A stretch of 64,000 bases of DNA from Rhizobium rhizogenes (GTDB lineage Bacteria; Pseudomonadota; Alphaproteobacteria; Rhizobiales; Rhizobiaceae): assembly GCF_002005205.3 (NCBI RefSeq), contig NZ_CP019701.2, positions 2,725,001 through 2,789,000 on the forward strand, given 5' to 3'. The position numbers and the translations under genes are program-made. The notes beneath the pieces are model-generated. The model saw only the letters and a program-made list of their open reading frames with translations, did not search any database and was not told where the DNA came from. Below, piece by piece: positions 50,447 to 59,006 of this stretch (positions are counted from its first letter, which is position 1; each line of letters begins with the position of its first letter).

Positions 50447-51838
50447 TTATTTTGCCGCGAGGGCATCCAGAATCCGGACCCAGGAGCGGATGCCCTTATG
50501 GAAGGACTGGAGATCGTATTTTTCATTCGGCGAATGAATACGGTCGTCGGTCAGGCCGAAGCCGACAAGCAGCGAATCCATGCCCAGCATCTTCTGGAAA
50601 TCGCCGACAATCGGGATCGAGCCACCCATGCCGATGACGACGGCAGGTTTCGGCCATTCTTCCGAAAGTGCGTTTTTGGCCTTGGTCAGCACGGGCGAGT
50701 CGTAGGATAGCTGGATGGCCGGTGAACCGCCGTGTTCGTGGAACTCAACGGAGCAATCGGCGGGAATCTTCGAGCGCACATAGGCCCGGAAGCTCTCGCG
50801 GATGGCCGCAGGATCCTGCTCGCCGACGAGACGGAAGGATACCTTGGCGGAGGCCTTTGCGGCGATCACGGTCTTGAAACCGTCGCCGGTATAGCCGCCG
50901 ATAATGCCGTTGACTTCCGCCGTAGGACGCGCCCAGGTCTGCTCCAGCACGGAACGGCCCTTTTCGCCCGAGGGAATCGAAAGGCCGACTTCACCGAGAA
51001 AGGCCTCGGCCGTGCGTCCCAGTGTCTCCCAGGAGGCCTTGATGTTAGCCGGGGTTTCTTCCACGCCGTCATAGAAGCCGGCAAGCGTGACCCGTCCAGT
51101 CTCGTCATGCAGTCCGGCGAGAATATCGGTCAGGATATGGATGGGGTTTGCCGCTGCCCCACCGAACAGACCGGAGTGCAGGTCGCGGTCGGCTGCGGTG
51201 ATGACGATTTCTTCGCCGACCAGGCCGCGAAGGGCTGCGGCAATGGCGGGCGTATCCCGGTCCCACATGCCGGTATCGCACACCAGCGCATAATCGGCCT
51301 TCAGCTCATCCGCATTGGCTTCGAGGAAAGGCTTCAGCGAGGGCGAGCCGGATTCCTCTTCGCCTTCAAAGAGAATGGTGACACGCACCGGCAGGCCGCC
51401 ATTGACAGCCTTGTAGGCCCGGCAGGCCTCGACGAAGGTCATGAGCTGGCCTTTGTCGTCCGCCGTTCCGCGTCCGGTGATTACCTGACGGCCGGCACCG
51501 ATATCCTTGACGGCGGGCTCGAACGGATCGTTTTCCCAGAGATCGAGGGGATCGACCGGCTGCACGTCATAATGACCGTAAAAAAGCACATGCGGCGCAT
51601 CTTTGCTGGCCGCATCGTGATGCGCCACCACCATCGGGTGGCCGGCCGTATCGCGAACGGAAGCCGTAAAACCGAGTGCGGAAAGCGTTCTGACCAGCCA
51701 TTCCGCCGCCTTGCGGCATTCCGCCTTGTAGGCGGGGTCCGTGGAAATCGACGGAATGCGCACGAGTTCGAACAGCCGCTCGAGGCTGGAGGTGAGATTG
51801 CCGTCGGCCGTGGAAAGAATAGGGGAAACGTCTGTCAT
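50447..51838 (-). CDS. M20-family dipeptidase/peptidase
   Basis: This 463-residue metallopeptidase of the M20 family has zinc ligands visible in FYGHYDVQP, GTADDKGQ, FEGEEESGSP, VCDTGMWD and the late IHSPNE. A dimerisation domain occupies the middle. Related enzymes are dipeptidases or carboxypeptidases with broad specificity; the substrate here is unknown. ATG 51838 (MTDVSPIL) has AGGA upstream, and ATG 51853 is an alternative. No signal peptide is present, so it is cytosolic. Confidence 0.9.
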   Translation of the reverse strand: MTDVSPILSTADGNLTSSLERLFELVRIPSISTDPAYKAECRKAAEWLVRTLSALGFTASVRDTAGHPMVVAHHDAASKDAPHVLFYGHYDVQPVDPLDLWENDPFEPAVKDIGAGRQVITGRGTADDKGQLMTFVEACRAYKAVNGGLPVRVTILFEGEEESGSPSLKPFLEANADELKADYALVCDTGMWDRDTPAIAAALRGLVGEEIVITAADRDLHSGLFGGAAANPIHILTDILAGLHDETGRVTLAGFYDGVEETPANIKASWETLGRTAEAFLGEVGLSIPSGEKGRSVLEQTWARPTAEVNGIIGGYTGDGFKTVIAAKASAKVSFRLVGEQDPAAIRESFRAYVRSKIPADCSVEFHEHGGSPAIQLSYDSPVLTKAKNALSEEWPKPAVVIGMGGSIPIVGDFQKMLGMDSLLVGFGLTDDRIHSPNEKYDLQSFHKGIRSWVRILDALAAK

Positions 51839-51993
51839 CGCTGATCCTGTCATGTCTGTCGTGACCCGGCGATAAGACGAAACATCCGGGCATCGCGCAT
51901 CGCGGGAAACAAGGGGCCGGCGTGCCGTGAATCGGCAAACGCGCAGCCGCCGGAACGATAGAGCAGTTCAGGGAAAGTGCGAAGCCATAAACG

Positions 51994-52440
51994 CTATTTC
52001 GCTTTTTTTGCGCTTTCGATCGCCCGGCGCATATATTCCAGCAGAAGCTGCCGTTCGAAGCGCCGGAAATCCTTGAGTAGCAAGTCCTCGGTGGCCTCGG
52101 TGGCGGCAATGGCATTCGCCTCCAGGTCCCTGCCGCGCTGGGTCAGTTCGATGATCTGGGCGCGGCGGTCGCTCGGGTGGGATTTGCGGATGATCAGCCC
52201 GTCGCGTTCCATGCGGGAAAGCGTATTGGCGAGCGTTGCCTGTTCGACGTCGATCCTGTCAAGCAATTGCCGCTGCGTCAGGCCTTCCTCGTGCCAGAGC
52301 TCGATGAGGATGGGGAATTGTCCCGGCGAGAAGCCGAGTGCTGCGGCTCTCTTTTGCAGCGCCATGGTGAATTCCCTCGCCATTTTGGTGGCAAGATAGA
52401 TCGCCGATTCGTCTCGGGAAAAGCCCATTCTTCCGTCCAT
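51994..52440 (-). CDS. MarR-family transcriptional regulator
   Basis: This 148-residue winged-helix regulator has the MarR core LTQRQLLDRIDVEQATLANTL with the wing SHPSDRRAQIIELTQRG. It is transcribed from the region that carries a perfect palindrome at 52479-52492, a probable self-operator. The M20 peptidase gene follows on the same strand about 155 bp later. The ligand is not predictable. Confidence 0.92.
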   Translation of the reverse strand: MDGRMGFSRDESAIYLATKMAREFTMALQKRAAALGFSPGQFPILIELWHEEGLTQRQLLDRIDVEQATLANTLSRMERDGLIIRKSHPSDRRAQIIELTQRGRDLEANAIAATEATEDLLLKDFRRFERQLLLEYMRRAIESAKKAK

Positions 52441-52478
52441 GAAATATTATGGCCAGCGCCGGCCGGCATCTTGATAGT

Positions 52479-52492
52479 GCGATATATATCGC
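52479..52492. promoter_or_regulatory. Probable MarR operator palindrome
   Basis: GCGATATATATCGC is a perfect 14-bp palindrome centred about 45 bp upstream of the marR start, the size and place of MarR-type operators. Confidence 0.6.
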
Positions 52493-52524
52493 ATGGTATG
52501 TTTAGGCCAGCCCGAAACCCTGCG

Positions 52525-52620
52525 CAAAACAAAACCGCCATGGCCGGGAGGGGTCGGCCATGGCGGTCATATTGGAGGACAAAGGCCCGGAGAGGGGGAA
52601 AGGCCTTTGTCCGGTCTGAC
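52525..52620 (-). ncRNA. Double-hairpin anti-SD small RNA upstream of marR (cuckoo-like)
   Basis: Read on the minus strand, the first hairpin has perfect 11-bp arms GGACAAAGGCC/GGCCTTTGTCC (52612-52602 and 52587-52577) and loop TTTCCCCCTCTCCG. After a 9-base spacer, the second has perfect 12-bp arms ACCGCCATGGCC/GGCCATGGCGGT (52567-52556 and 52545-52534), loop GACCCCTCCC, and a TTTTGTTTTG tail that makes it a terminator. Both loops offer CCUCC-type anti-SD sequences. CTTGAA-N17-ACATTT upstream (52706-52678) resembles a heat-shock sigma (RpoH) promoter. The rest of 52441-52843 holds the MarR operator and no gene I can see. Confidence 0.75.
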
Positions 52621-52677
52621 GCGGCGGGGGACGAGCCAGCTATCAGACTACGGCGTGATCAGGCGCCGTCCTCTAAG

Positions 52678-52706
52678 AAATGTGTCTGCAAATGCGGCTT
52701 TTCAAG
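52678..52706 (-). promoter_or_regulatory. Candidate RpoH-type promoter of the double-hairpin RNA
   Basis: On the minus strand, CTTGAA (52706-52701) and ACATTT (52683-52678) are 17 bp apart, close to the rhizobial heat-shock sigma pattern CTTGAA-N17-CCATNT. Related CcsR RNAs of Rhodobacter are stress-induced by RpoH factors. Confidence 0.35.
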
Positions 52707-52843
52707 GGAAGCACGGATTACAAATCGGTAACGTTCAGGTGAATTTGACGCGCTCCCGCGGCGGCCCTGTCTCCTGCGCTTTGCGGTGTGTTGTGCGAAG
52801 TTTCTGTGGACGTCAAAACGGCCCCGCGCTATCCATGCTACCC

Positions 52844-55843
52844 ATGAAAAAAGGCGATCATCTTTTCCTCGTTGACGGTTCCGGTTTCATTTTCCGGGCC
52901 TTCCATGCCATCCCGCCGCTGAACCGCAAGTCGGACGGGCTGCCGGTCAACGCCGTTTCCGGCTTCTGCAACATGTTGTGGAAGCTCCTGAAGGATGCGC
53001 GCAATACCGATGTCGGCGTGACGCCCACCCATTTTGCGGTGATTTTTGACTATTCGTCGAAAACCTTCCGCAACGAGCTTTACGATCTCTACAAGGCCAA
53101 CCGCACGGCGCCGCCGGAAGATCTGGTTCCGCAATTCGGCCTGATCCGCGAGGCGACGCGCGCCTTCAACCTCCCGTGCATCGAGACGGAAGGCTTTGAG
53201 GCGGATGACATCATTGCCACCTATGCCCGGCAGGCCGAGGCGATCGGCGCTGACGTCACCATCATCTCTTCCGACAAGGATCTGATGCAGCTCGTCACGG
53301 CCAATGTGCATATGTACGACGCCATGAAGGACAAGCAGATCGGCATCCCCGACGTCATCGAAAAATGGGGCGTCGGCCCGGAAAAGATGATCGACCTTCA
53401 GGCAATGACCGGCGATTCCACCGACAATGTCCCGGGCATTCCCGGTATCGGCCCGAAGACGGCGGCGCAGTTGCTGGAGGAATATGGCGATCTCGATACG
53501 CTGCTGGCGCGGGCAGCTGAAATCAAGCAGCAGAAGCGCCGGGAAAATATCATCGCCAATGCCGATCTTGCCCGTCTTTCCAGGCAGCTCGTGGCGCTCA
53601 GGACCGATGTGCCGCTGGAGCAGTCTCTTGAGGCACTGGTGCTTGAACCGCAGAACGGCCCGAAACTCATCGCTTTCCTGAAAGCGATGGAGTTCACGAC
53701 GCTGACCCGCCGCGTTGCGGAGGCGACCGAAACCGACGCGTCCGCCATCGACCCGGCTAGTGTGCCGGTGCAATGGGGTGCCGATGCCCATGGTCCCGAC
53801 CTCGATGCGCCGGCCGCTGCCGGCAAGGCTGGTGAGGTTGCCGCTGACGCAACGGGTGTTTCGGCTTCGGCGGCCGCTCCGGCACGCAAGCTGTTCGGGG
53901 AAGGCAGCACACCCGCCGATCTCGCCGCAGCACGTCAGGCGCTTTTTTCAGCCGCCAGGATTGATACGAGCGCCTACACGACCATCAGGGACCTCGCGAC
54001 ACTGGACCGCTGGATTGCGGCAGCCCGTGAAACAGGTGTCGTTGCATTCGATACGGAAACGACTTCGCTTGATCCGATGCAGGCGGAACTTGTCGGTTTT
54101 TCGCTGGCGATTGCCGATAATGGCAAGGATGCTTCGGGCACCGATATCCGCGCGGCCTACATTCCTTTGACGCACAAGACCGGTTCGGGTGGTGATCTTT
54201 TCAGCGATGGCATCAGGCTTGCCGAAGGGCAGGTGCCGTTTACCGAGGCGCTGGAGCGTCTGAAGAACCTTCTTGAGGACCCGGCGGTTTTGAAAATCGC
54301 CCAGAACCTCAAATATGACTATCTGCTGATGAAACGCCACGGCGTCGTTATGCAGAGTTTCGACGACACGATGCTGATTTCCTACGTGCTTGAAGCCGGC
54401 AAGGCCACACATGGCATGGATTCGCTGTCCGAACGCTGGCTCGGCCACACGCCGATCGCTTACAAGGACGTGGCGGGGTCGGGCAAGTCGAGCGTCACCT
54501 TCGATTTCGTCGATATCGACAAAGCGACGGCTTATGCGGCGGAAGACGCGGATGTCACCTTAAGGCTGTGGATGGCCCTGAAACCCAGGCTCGCCGCCGA
54601 GCGTCTGACCAGCGTGTATGAGCGGCTGGAGCGTCCGCTTGTGCCGGTTCTGGCGCATATGGAAGAACGCGGCATCACCGTCGACCGGCAAATCCTCTCG
54701 CGCCTTTCCGGCGAACTCGCCCAGAAGGCCGCGTCCTTCGAAGAGGAAATCTACGAGCTGGCGGGCGAGCGTTTTAACGTGGGGTCGCCAAAGCAGCTCG
54801 GCGATATCCTGTTCGGCAAGATGGGCTTGCCCGGTGGCTCAAAAACCAAGACCGGCCAATGGTCGACATCGGCGCAGGTTCTGGAGGATCTGGCGGCGGA
54901 AGGTGCCGAACTGCCGCGCAAGATCGTTGACTGGCGGCAGCTGACCAAGCTGAAATCGACCTATACGGATGCGCTGCCCGGTTATATTCATCCCGAGACG
55001 AAGCGGGTGCATACATCCTACGCGCTTGCCTCCACGACCACGGGGCGTCTGTCGTCCTCGGAACCGAACCTTCAGAATATTCCGGTTCGCACGGCGGAAG
55101 GCCGCAAGATCCGCACGGCTTTCATTTCCACGCCCGGTCACAAGCTTCTGTCTGCCGACTACAGCCAGATCGAACTGCGCGTGCTGGCCCATGTCGCCGA
55201 TATTCCGCAGCTGCGCAACGCTTTCGAAAACGGCATCGACATTCATGCGATGACGGCATCCGAAATGTTCGGCGTGCCGGTGGAAGGCATGCCATCGGAG
55301 GTGCGCCGCCGCGCCAAGGCCATCAACTTCGGCATCATCTACGGCATTTCCGCCTTTGGCCTTGCCAACCAGCTGAGCATCGCCCGCTCGGAGGCGAGTG
55401 ATTATATCAAGAAATATTTCGAGCGTTTTCCCGGCATTCGCGATTACATGGAAGCGACCAAGGCTTTCGCCCGCGAGAATGGCTATGTCGAGACGATCTT
55501 TGGTCGCCGCGCCCATTATCCCGAAATTCGTTCCTCCAACCCTTCCGTGAAAGCCTTCAACGAGCGCGCGGCCATCAATGCGCCGATCCAGGGTTCGGCC
55601 GCCGATATCATCCGCCGTGCCATGGTTCGCATCGAGCCGGCGCTGGAAGCGGAGAAGCTTTCCGCCCGCATGCTTTTGCAGGTACACGACGAACTCATCT
55701 TCGAAGTTGAGGAAGCGGAAATCGAAAAGACTTTGCCGGTGGTGGTTTCTGTCATGGAAAATGCCGCCATGCCGGCGATTTCCATGAAGGTGCCGTTGCA
55801 GGTGGATGCGCGTGCGGCCGATAATTGGGACGAGGCGCATTGA
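52844..55843 (+). CDS. polA: DNA polymerase I
   Basis: This 999-residue enzyme fills gaps and removes RNA primers. It has a 5'-3' nuclease domain (about residues 1-300, with FEADDIIATYA and GDSTDNVPGIPGIGPKTA) and a linker of about 60 Ala/Pro-rich residues. The 3'-5' proofreading domain shows its DxE motif in AFDTETTSLDP (about 401). The polymerase domain shows motif A DYSQIELRVLAH (about 771), motif B RRRAKAINFGIIYG and motif C LQVHDELIFE (about 945). All catalytic residues are kept. ATG 52844 (MKKGDHLFLVDG) is preferred; ATG 52835 is also possible. Confidence 0.96.
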   Translation: MKKGDHLFLVDGSGFIFRAFHAIPPLNRKSDGLPVNAVSGFCNMLWKLLKDARNTDVGVTPTHFAVIFDYSSKTFRNELYDLYKANRTAPPEDLVPQFGLIREATRAFNLPCIETEGFEADDIIATYARQAEAIGADVTIISSDKDLMQLVTANVHMYDAMKDKQIGIPDVIEKWGVGPEKMIDLQAMTGDSTDNVPGIPGIGPKTAAQLLEEYGDLDTLLARAAEIKQQKRRENIIANADLARLSRQLVALRTDVPLEQSLEALVLEPQNGPKLIAFLKAMEFTTLTRRVAEATETDASAIDPASVPVQWGADAHGPDLDAPAAAGKAGEVAADATGVSASAAAPARKLFGEGSTPADLAAARQALFSAARIDTSAYTTIRDLATLDRWIAAARETGVVAFDTETTSLDPMQAELVGFSLAIADNGKDASGTDIRAAYIPLTHKTGSGGDLFSDGIRLAEGQVPFTEALERLKNLLEDPAVLKIAQNLKYDYLLMKRHGVVMQSFDDTMLISYVLEAGKATHGMDSLSERWLGHTPIAYKDVAGSGKSSVTFDFVDIDKATAYAAEDADVTLRLWMALKPRLAAERLTSVYERLERPLVPVLAHMEERGITVDRQILSRLSGELAQKAASFEEEIYELAGERFNVGSPKQLGDILFGKMGLPGGSKTKTGQWSTSAQVLEDLAAEGAELPRKIVDWRQLTKLKSTYTDALPGYIHPETKRVHTSYALASTTTGRLSSSEPNLQNIPVRTAEGRKIRTAFISTPGHKLLSADYSQIELRVLAHVADIPQLRNAFENGIDIHAMTASEMFGVPVEGMPSEVRRRAKAINFGIIYGISAFGLANQLSIARSEASDYIKKYFERFPGIRDYMEATKAFARENGYVETIFGRRAHYPEIRSSNPSVKAFNERAAINAPIQGSAADIIRRAMVRIEPALEAEKLSARMLLQVHDELIFEVEEAEIEKTLPVVVSVMENAAMPAISMKVPLQVDARAADNWDEAH

Positions 55844-55920
55844 CCGGTCGTTAGACCAGCGGATGTCATTGCATTGTTGCGTGCGGAAGCTAGGGGAAAC
55901 CTCTCACAAGGAGTTCCCCG

Positions 55921-56640
55921 ATGCACGCCCCGCTTGTCTCGAAAGATCTGGAATATTTCTCCGCCGATAGCCACGATAAGCCGCCGCGTCATCTCGGCAG
56001 CCGTTATAATGTGGATGGCGAATTTCTGCCCGAGCCGGGCAATACGGTGGTTTGCCATCTCCTTGAGGGATCGCAGAGCGAAAGCGCGATAGTCAAGACG
56101 CGCCAGCGTTTTCTGGGTATGCCCGAGGCATCACAGCTCGCTTTCACACCGGTTTCCAGCCTGCATATGACGGTATTTCAGGGAATCATCGAGTTCCGGC
56201 GGGCGCTGCCCTATTGGCCGGAAAACCTGCCGCTCGATACGCCGATTGACACGATGACGGACTATTATCGCGATCGTCTTTCGACCTTTCCGGCTCTTCC
56301 GGTTTTCAACATGCAGGTGACAGGCCTCAAACCGACAGGACTGGTGATGCAGGGTGCGACAGGGGAGGACGATCGGATCGTTGCGTTGTGGCGCGATGCA
56401 TTTGCGCAAGCCTTCGGTTACCGGCATCCCAATCATGAAAGTTATGAGTTCCATATAACCCTGTCCTACGTCACACGCTGGTTTGATCCTGAGTGCCTGC
56501 CGCGCTGGCAGGCGATGCTTGATGAGGAACTGGAAAAACTTCGCGCTGCGGCACCTGTTATCGAGATGCGGCCACCGGCTTTCTGTGAATTCAGCGACAT
56601 GAACCACTTCAAGGAACTTGTCGTTTTCGATAAGAAGTGA
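55921..56640 (+). CDS. 2H-phosphoesterase-like protein (DUF1868)
   Basis: This 239-residue protein has two HxT motifs in the 2H-phosphoesterase arrangement, SSLHMTVFQGI (about residue 80) and YEFHITLSYV (about 176), and matches the DUF1868 family. Such enzymes act on 2',3'-cyclic or 2'-5' linked nucleotides or RNA ends. The start at 55921 follows AAGGAG. It lies just after polA. The substrate is unknown. Confidence 0.85.
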   Translation: MHAPLVSKDLEYFSADSHDKPPRHLGSRYNVDGEFLPEPGNTVVCHLLEGSQSESAIVKTRQRFLGMPEASQLAFTPVSSLHMTVFQGIIEFRRALPYWPENLPLDTPIDTMTDYYRDRLSTFPALPVFNMQVTGLKPTGLVMQGATGEDDRIVALWRDAFAQAFGYRHPNHESYEFHITLSYVTRWFDPECLPRWQAMLDEELEKLRAAAPVIEMRPPAFCEFSDMNHFKELVVFDKK

Positions 56641-56832
56641 GGCGTGATTTGCAGTCGTCCGCTGCAGCCCGTCGCACCAATTCCGCTGAATCGGAAAAAA
56701 TGCGCGTCAGGGCTGGTCAAAGCCCGTTTGGGCATGTATAAGCGCGCCAAATTTCCGATATCGAGACATCCGACATTCGGCCTTTGGTTCTGGCCGGTTC
56801 CGTTGTTTCGCCGCTTAAGTGGAGTAACACAA

Positions 56833-57018
56833 ATGGCTGTACCAAAAAGAAAAACAAGCCCGTCCAAGCGCGGTATGCGCCGCTCGGCTGACGGTCTCAA
56901 GTCTGCAACCTACGTTGAAGACAAGAACTCCGGCGAACTGCGCCGCCCGCACCATATCGATCTGAAGACCGGTATGTATCGCGGCCGTCAGGTTCTGACG
57001 CCGAAGGAAAGCGCATAA
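56833..57018 (+). CDS. rpmF: 50S ribosomal protein L32
   Basis: This 61-residue basic protein begins [18 protein letters not shown], the hallmark of L32, and ends [13 protein letters not shown]. It lacks the C-terminal zinc-binding cysteines found in some L32 proteins, so it is the C-minus form. ATG 56833 follows GGAG. A terminator follows directly. Confidence 0.97.
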   Translation: MAVPKRKTSPSKRGMRRSADGLKSATYVEDKNSGELRRPHHIDLKTGMYRGRQVLTPKESA

Positions 57019-57040
57019 GCTTTTCTGAAATCATCTTTGC

Positions 57041-57071
57041 AAAAACCGGCCCCCGTGGCCGGTTTTTTGTT
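57041..57071 (+). terminator. Terminator after rpmF
   Basis: AAAACCGGCC pairs with GGCCGGTTTT around a short CCCGT loop and continues into a T-run. Confidence 0.9.
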
Positions 57072-57120
57072 TTCAGGACCGGCTGCCCACCTTTTCCGCT
57101 CACTTGGAAAATTCGGCCAC

Positions 57121-57173
57121 TCCTCCTACACTCTTTCAGGGAGAGCAGGTTTGATGCCTGCAACAGGAGGGGA
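57121..57173 (+). promoter_or_regulatory. Leader of the DctB-like gene that can mask its SD
   Basis: CCTCCT (57122-57127) is complementary to AGGAGG (57165-57170), the ribosome-binding site of the kinase gene. Between them lie two small hairpins: CTCTTT/GGAGAG (57131-57145) and GCAGG/CCTGC (57145-57161). The leader could fold into a three-way junction that hides the SD. Confidence 0.45.
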
Positions 57174-57179
57174 GCTTCG

Positions 57180-59006
57180 GTGAAATATCGCTGGGTTTTA
57201 TTGATGCTTCTCAGCCTCGGTCTCGGCTATGGTGCCGTAACGAGAGGTGGCGGCATCATAGCGGAGAGCTATTTCGGCGAAATGTCCGATCAGGGCCGCA
57301 CGACGCTGCGACTGGCCGTCTCCGCTCTCGGTGGGCTTTTGAGCCGCTACGAACCGCTGCCCGCCTTGATCGCCGATCACGATGACATAGAGGAACTGGT
57401 CGCGCATCCGCAGGATGCGGCGCTGCGCCAGCGGGCCAATATCTATCTCAAATCCATCAACACCCTGCTGGAATCTTCCGATATCTACATCATCACGCTG
57501 GATGGAGAGACCATAGCCGCCAGCAATTATGATGGTCCGACCAGCTTCGTCGGCGAAAATTTCAGCTACCGCCCCTATTTTCAGGATGCCGCCAAGGGCT
57601 TCCAGTCGCGCTTCTTTGCGCTTGGCACCACCTCGCACAAACGCGGTTACTATTTTTCTGCGCCGATCCTTTTTAACGAGGAGATCAAGGGCGTCATCGT
57701 CTTCAAGGTTGATATTGAAGGCATAGAAGCCTCTTTCGGCGATGGCGAGAACCGAATTCTGGTATCCGACCCGGAAGGGATCATCTTCATGACCGGAACG
57801 CCGCAATGGCTTTATTCCGGCCTGATGCCGCTGACGCCGGAGAGGCTGGCGCGCACGGAAACATCCCGCCGTTATGCCAATGCCGCGCTGAAGGAGCTGC
57901 CGGTAAAAAACGGCAGTTTCGGCTCCCATCAACTGATGACGATCACCCAGAATGACGGTGAAAGGGAATATATGGTCCTGTCGCAGCCGATGCCGGATGC
58001 GGGCTGGACGGTCAGCGTGTTGATGGATACGGGCTCATTGCGCACCCAGGTGAAGACGGCGATGATCGCGATCATCCTGTGCCTGTGTCTCGCTGCCGCC
58101 CTCATCGCCGCCATGCTGCAACGGCGTCGTCGTCTGCGCGAACGCCTGACCCATCAGGCCGAGGCGCAGGCGGAACTGGAGCGCCGCGTGGAGGAGCGCA
58201 CGGCCGATCTGGCGCGGGTAAACCAGGAGATCGAACACGAGATCGCCGAACGCCGCCAGACGGAAAAACAGTTGCGCAAGATGCAGAACGATCTGGTGCA
58301 GGCGGGCAAGCTTGCGGCACTGGGGCAGATGTCGGCGGCGCTGTCGCACGAGTTCAACCAGCCGCTTGCCGCCGCCAAGAATTATGCCGAAAACGCCTCG
58401 CTTCTCGTGGAGCGCGGGCGGCTGGAGGAGGTAACGGAAAATCTCAGACGCATTTCGGGCCTCATTGACCGTATGGCGTCCATCAGCAAGCATCTGAGGA
58501 ATTTCGCCCGCAAGCCCAACGAAAAAATGGCGGCTGTGGGGCTGGATACCGTGCTTCGCGATACGCTCGAAATCGTCGGCCCGCGGCTGAAGGTCGCCAA
58601 TGCGGTGCTGGATGTCGATCTCGGTCCGGTGCCGCTTGCGGTAAAGGCCGGGCCGGTGCGACTGCAGCAGGTGCTTGTCAACATCATCTCCAATGCCGCC
58701 GATGCCGTGGAAGGGCGCGAGGATCGCCGCATTGCACTGCAGGCCGTGCAGCAAGGCCAGACGGTGTCGATTTTCATCCGGGACCGTGGCCCCGGCGTAC
58801 CGCCGGCGATCTCCGAGCGTATCTTTGATCCATTTTTCACCACCAAGGGTGTCGGGCGCGGCCTCGGCCTCGGCCTTTCCATCTCCTATAACATCATCAA
58901 GGATTTCGGCGGCCAGCTGCGTGTCCGAAACCATGACGAGGGCGGGGCGGAATTCGAGATCGAATTACCAGCCGCCATCTGGCGCATGGAGGCGGCTGCG
59001 GAATGA
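57180..59006 (+). CDS. DctB-like sensor histidine kinase
   Basis: This 608-residue membrane kinase senses an extracellular carboxylate-type ligand. An N-terminal helix, a double-Cache-like periplasmic domain (about residues 30-290) and a second helix (about 296-316) precede a coiled coil. The HisKA dimerisation domain has the phosphorylated histidine in ALSHEFNQPLAA (H about 390), and the HATPase domain shows NIISNAADA, RDRGPGVP and GLGLSI. The start is GTG 57180 behind AGGAGGGGAG. It overlaps its response regulator by four bases (ATGA). Next to tctCBA, it probably senses a tricarboxylate-like substrate. Confidence 0.92.
   Translation: MKYRWVLLMLLSLGLGYGAVTRGGGIIAESYFGEMSDQGRTTLRLAVSALGGLLSRYEPLPALIADHDDIEELVAHPQDAALRQRANIYLKSINTLLESSDIYIITLDGETIAASNYDGPTSFVGENFSYRPYFQDAAKGFQSRFFALGTTSHKRGYYFSAPILFNEEIKGVIVFKVDIEGIEASFGDGENRILVSDPEGIIFMTGTPQWLYSGLMPLTPERLARTETSRRYANAALKELPVKNGSFGSHQLMTITQNDGEREYMVLSQPMPDAGWTVSVLMDTGSLRTQVKTAMIAIILCLCLAAALIAAMLQRRRRLRERLTHQAEAQAELERRVEERTADLARVNQEIEHEIAERRQTEKQLRKMQNDLVQAGKLAALGQMSAALSHEFNQPLAAAKNYAENASLLVERGRLEEVTENLRRISGLIDRMASISKHLRNFARKPNEKMAAVGLDTVLRDTLEIVGPRLKVANAVLDVDLGPVPLAVKAGPVRLQQVLVNIISNAADAVEGREDRRIALQAVQQGQTVSIFIRDRGPGVPPAISERIFDPFFTTKGVGRGLGLGLSISYNIIKDFGGQLRVRNHDEGGAEFEIELPAAIWRMEAAAE

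Noticed and set aside
50277..50537. 86-codon open frame downstream of cspA
   Set aside because: It runs through a strong terminator and into the end of the M20 peptidase gene on the other strand; the start has no convincing ribosome-binding site.
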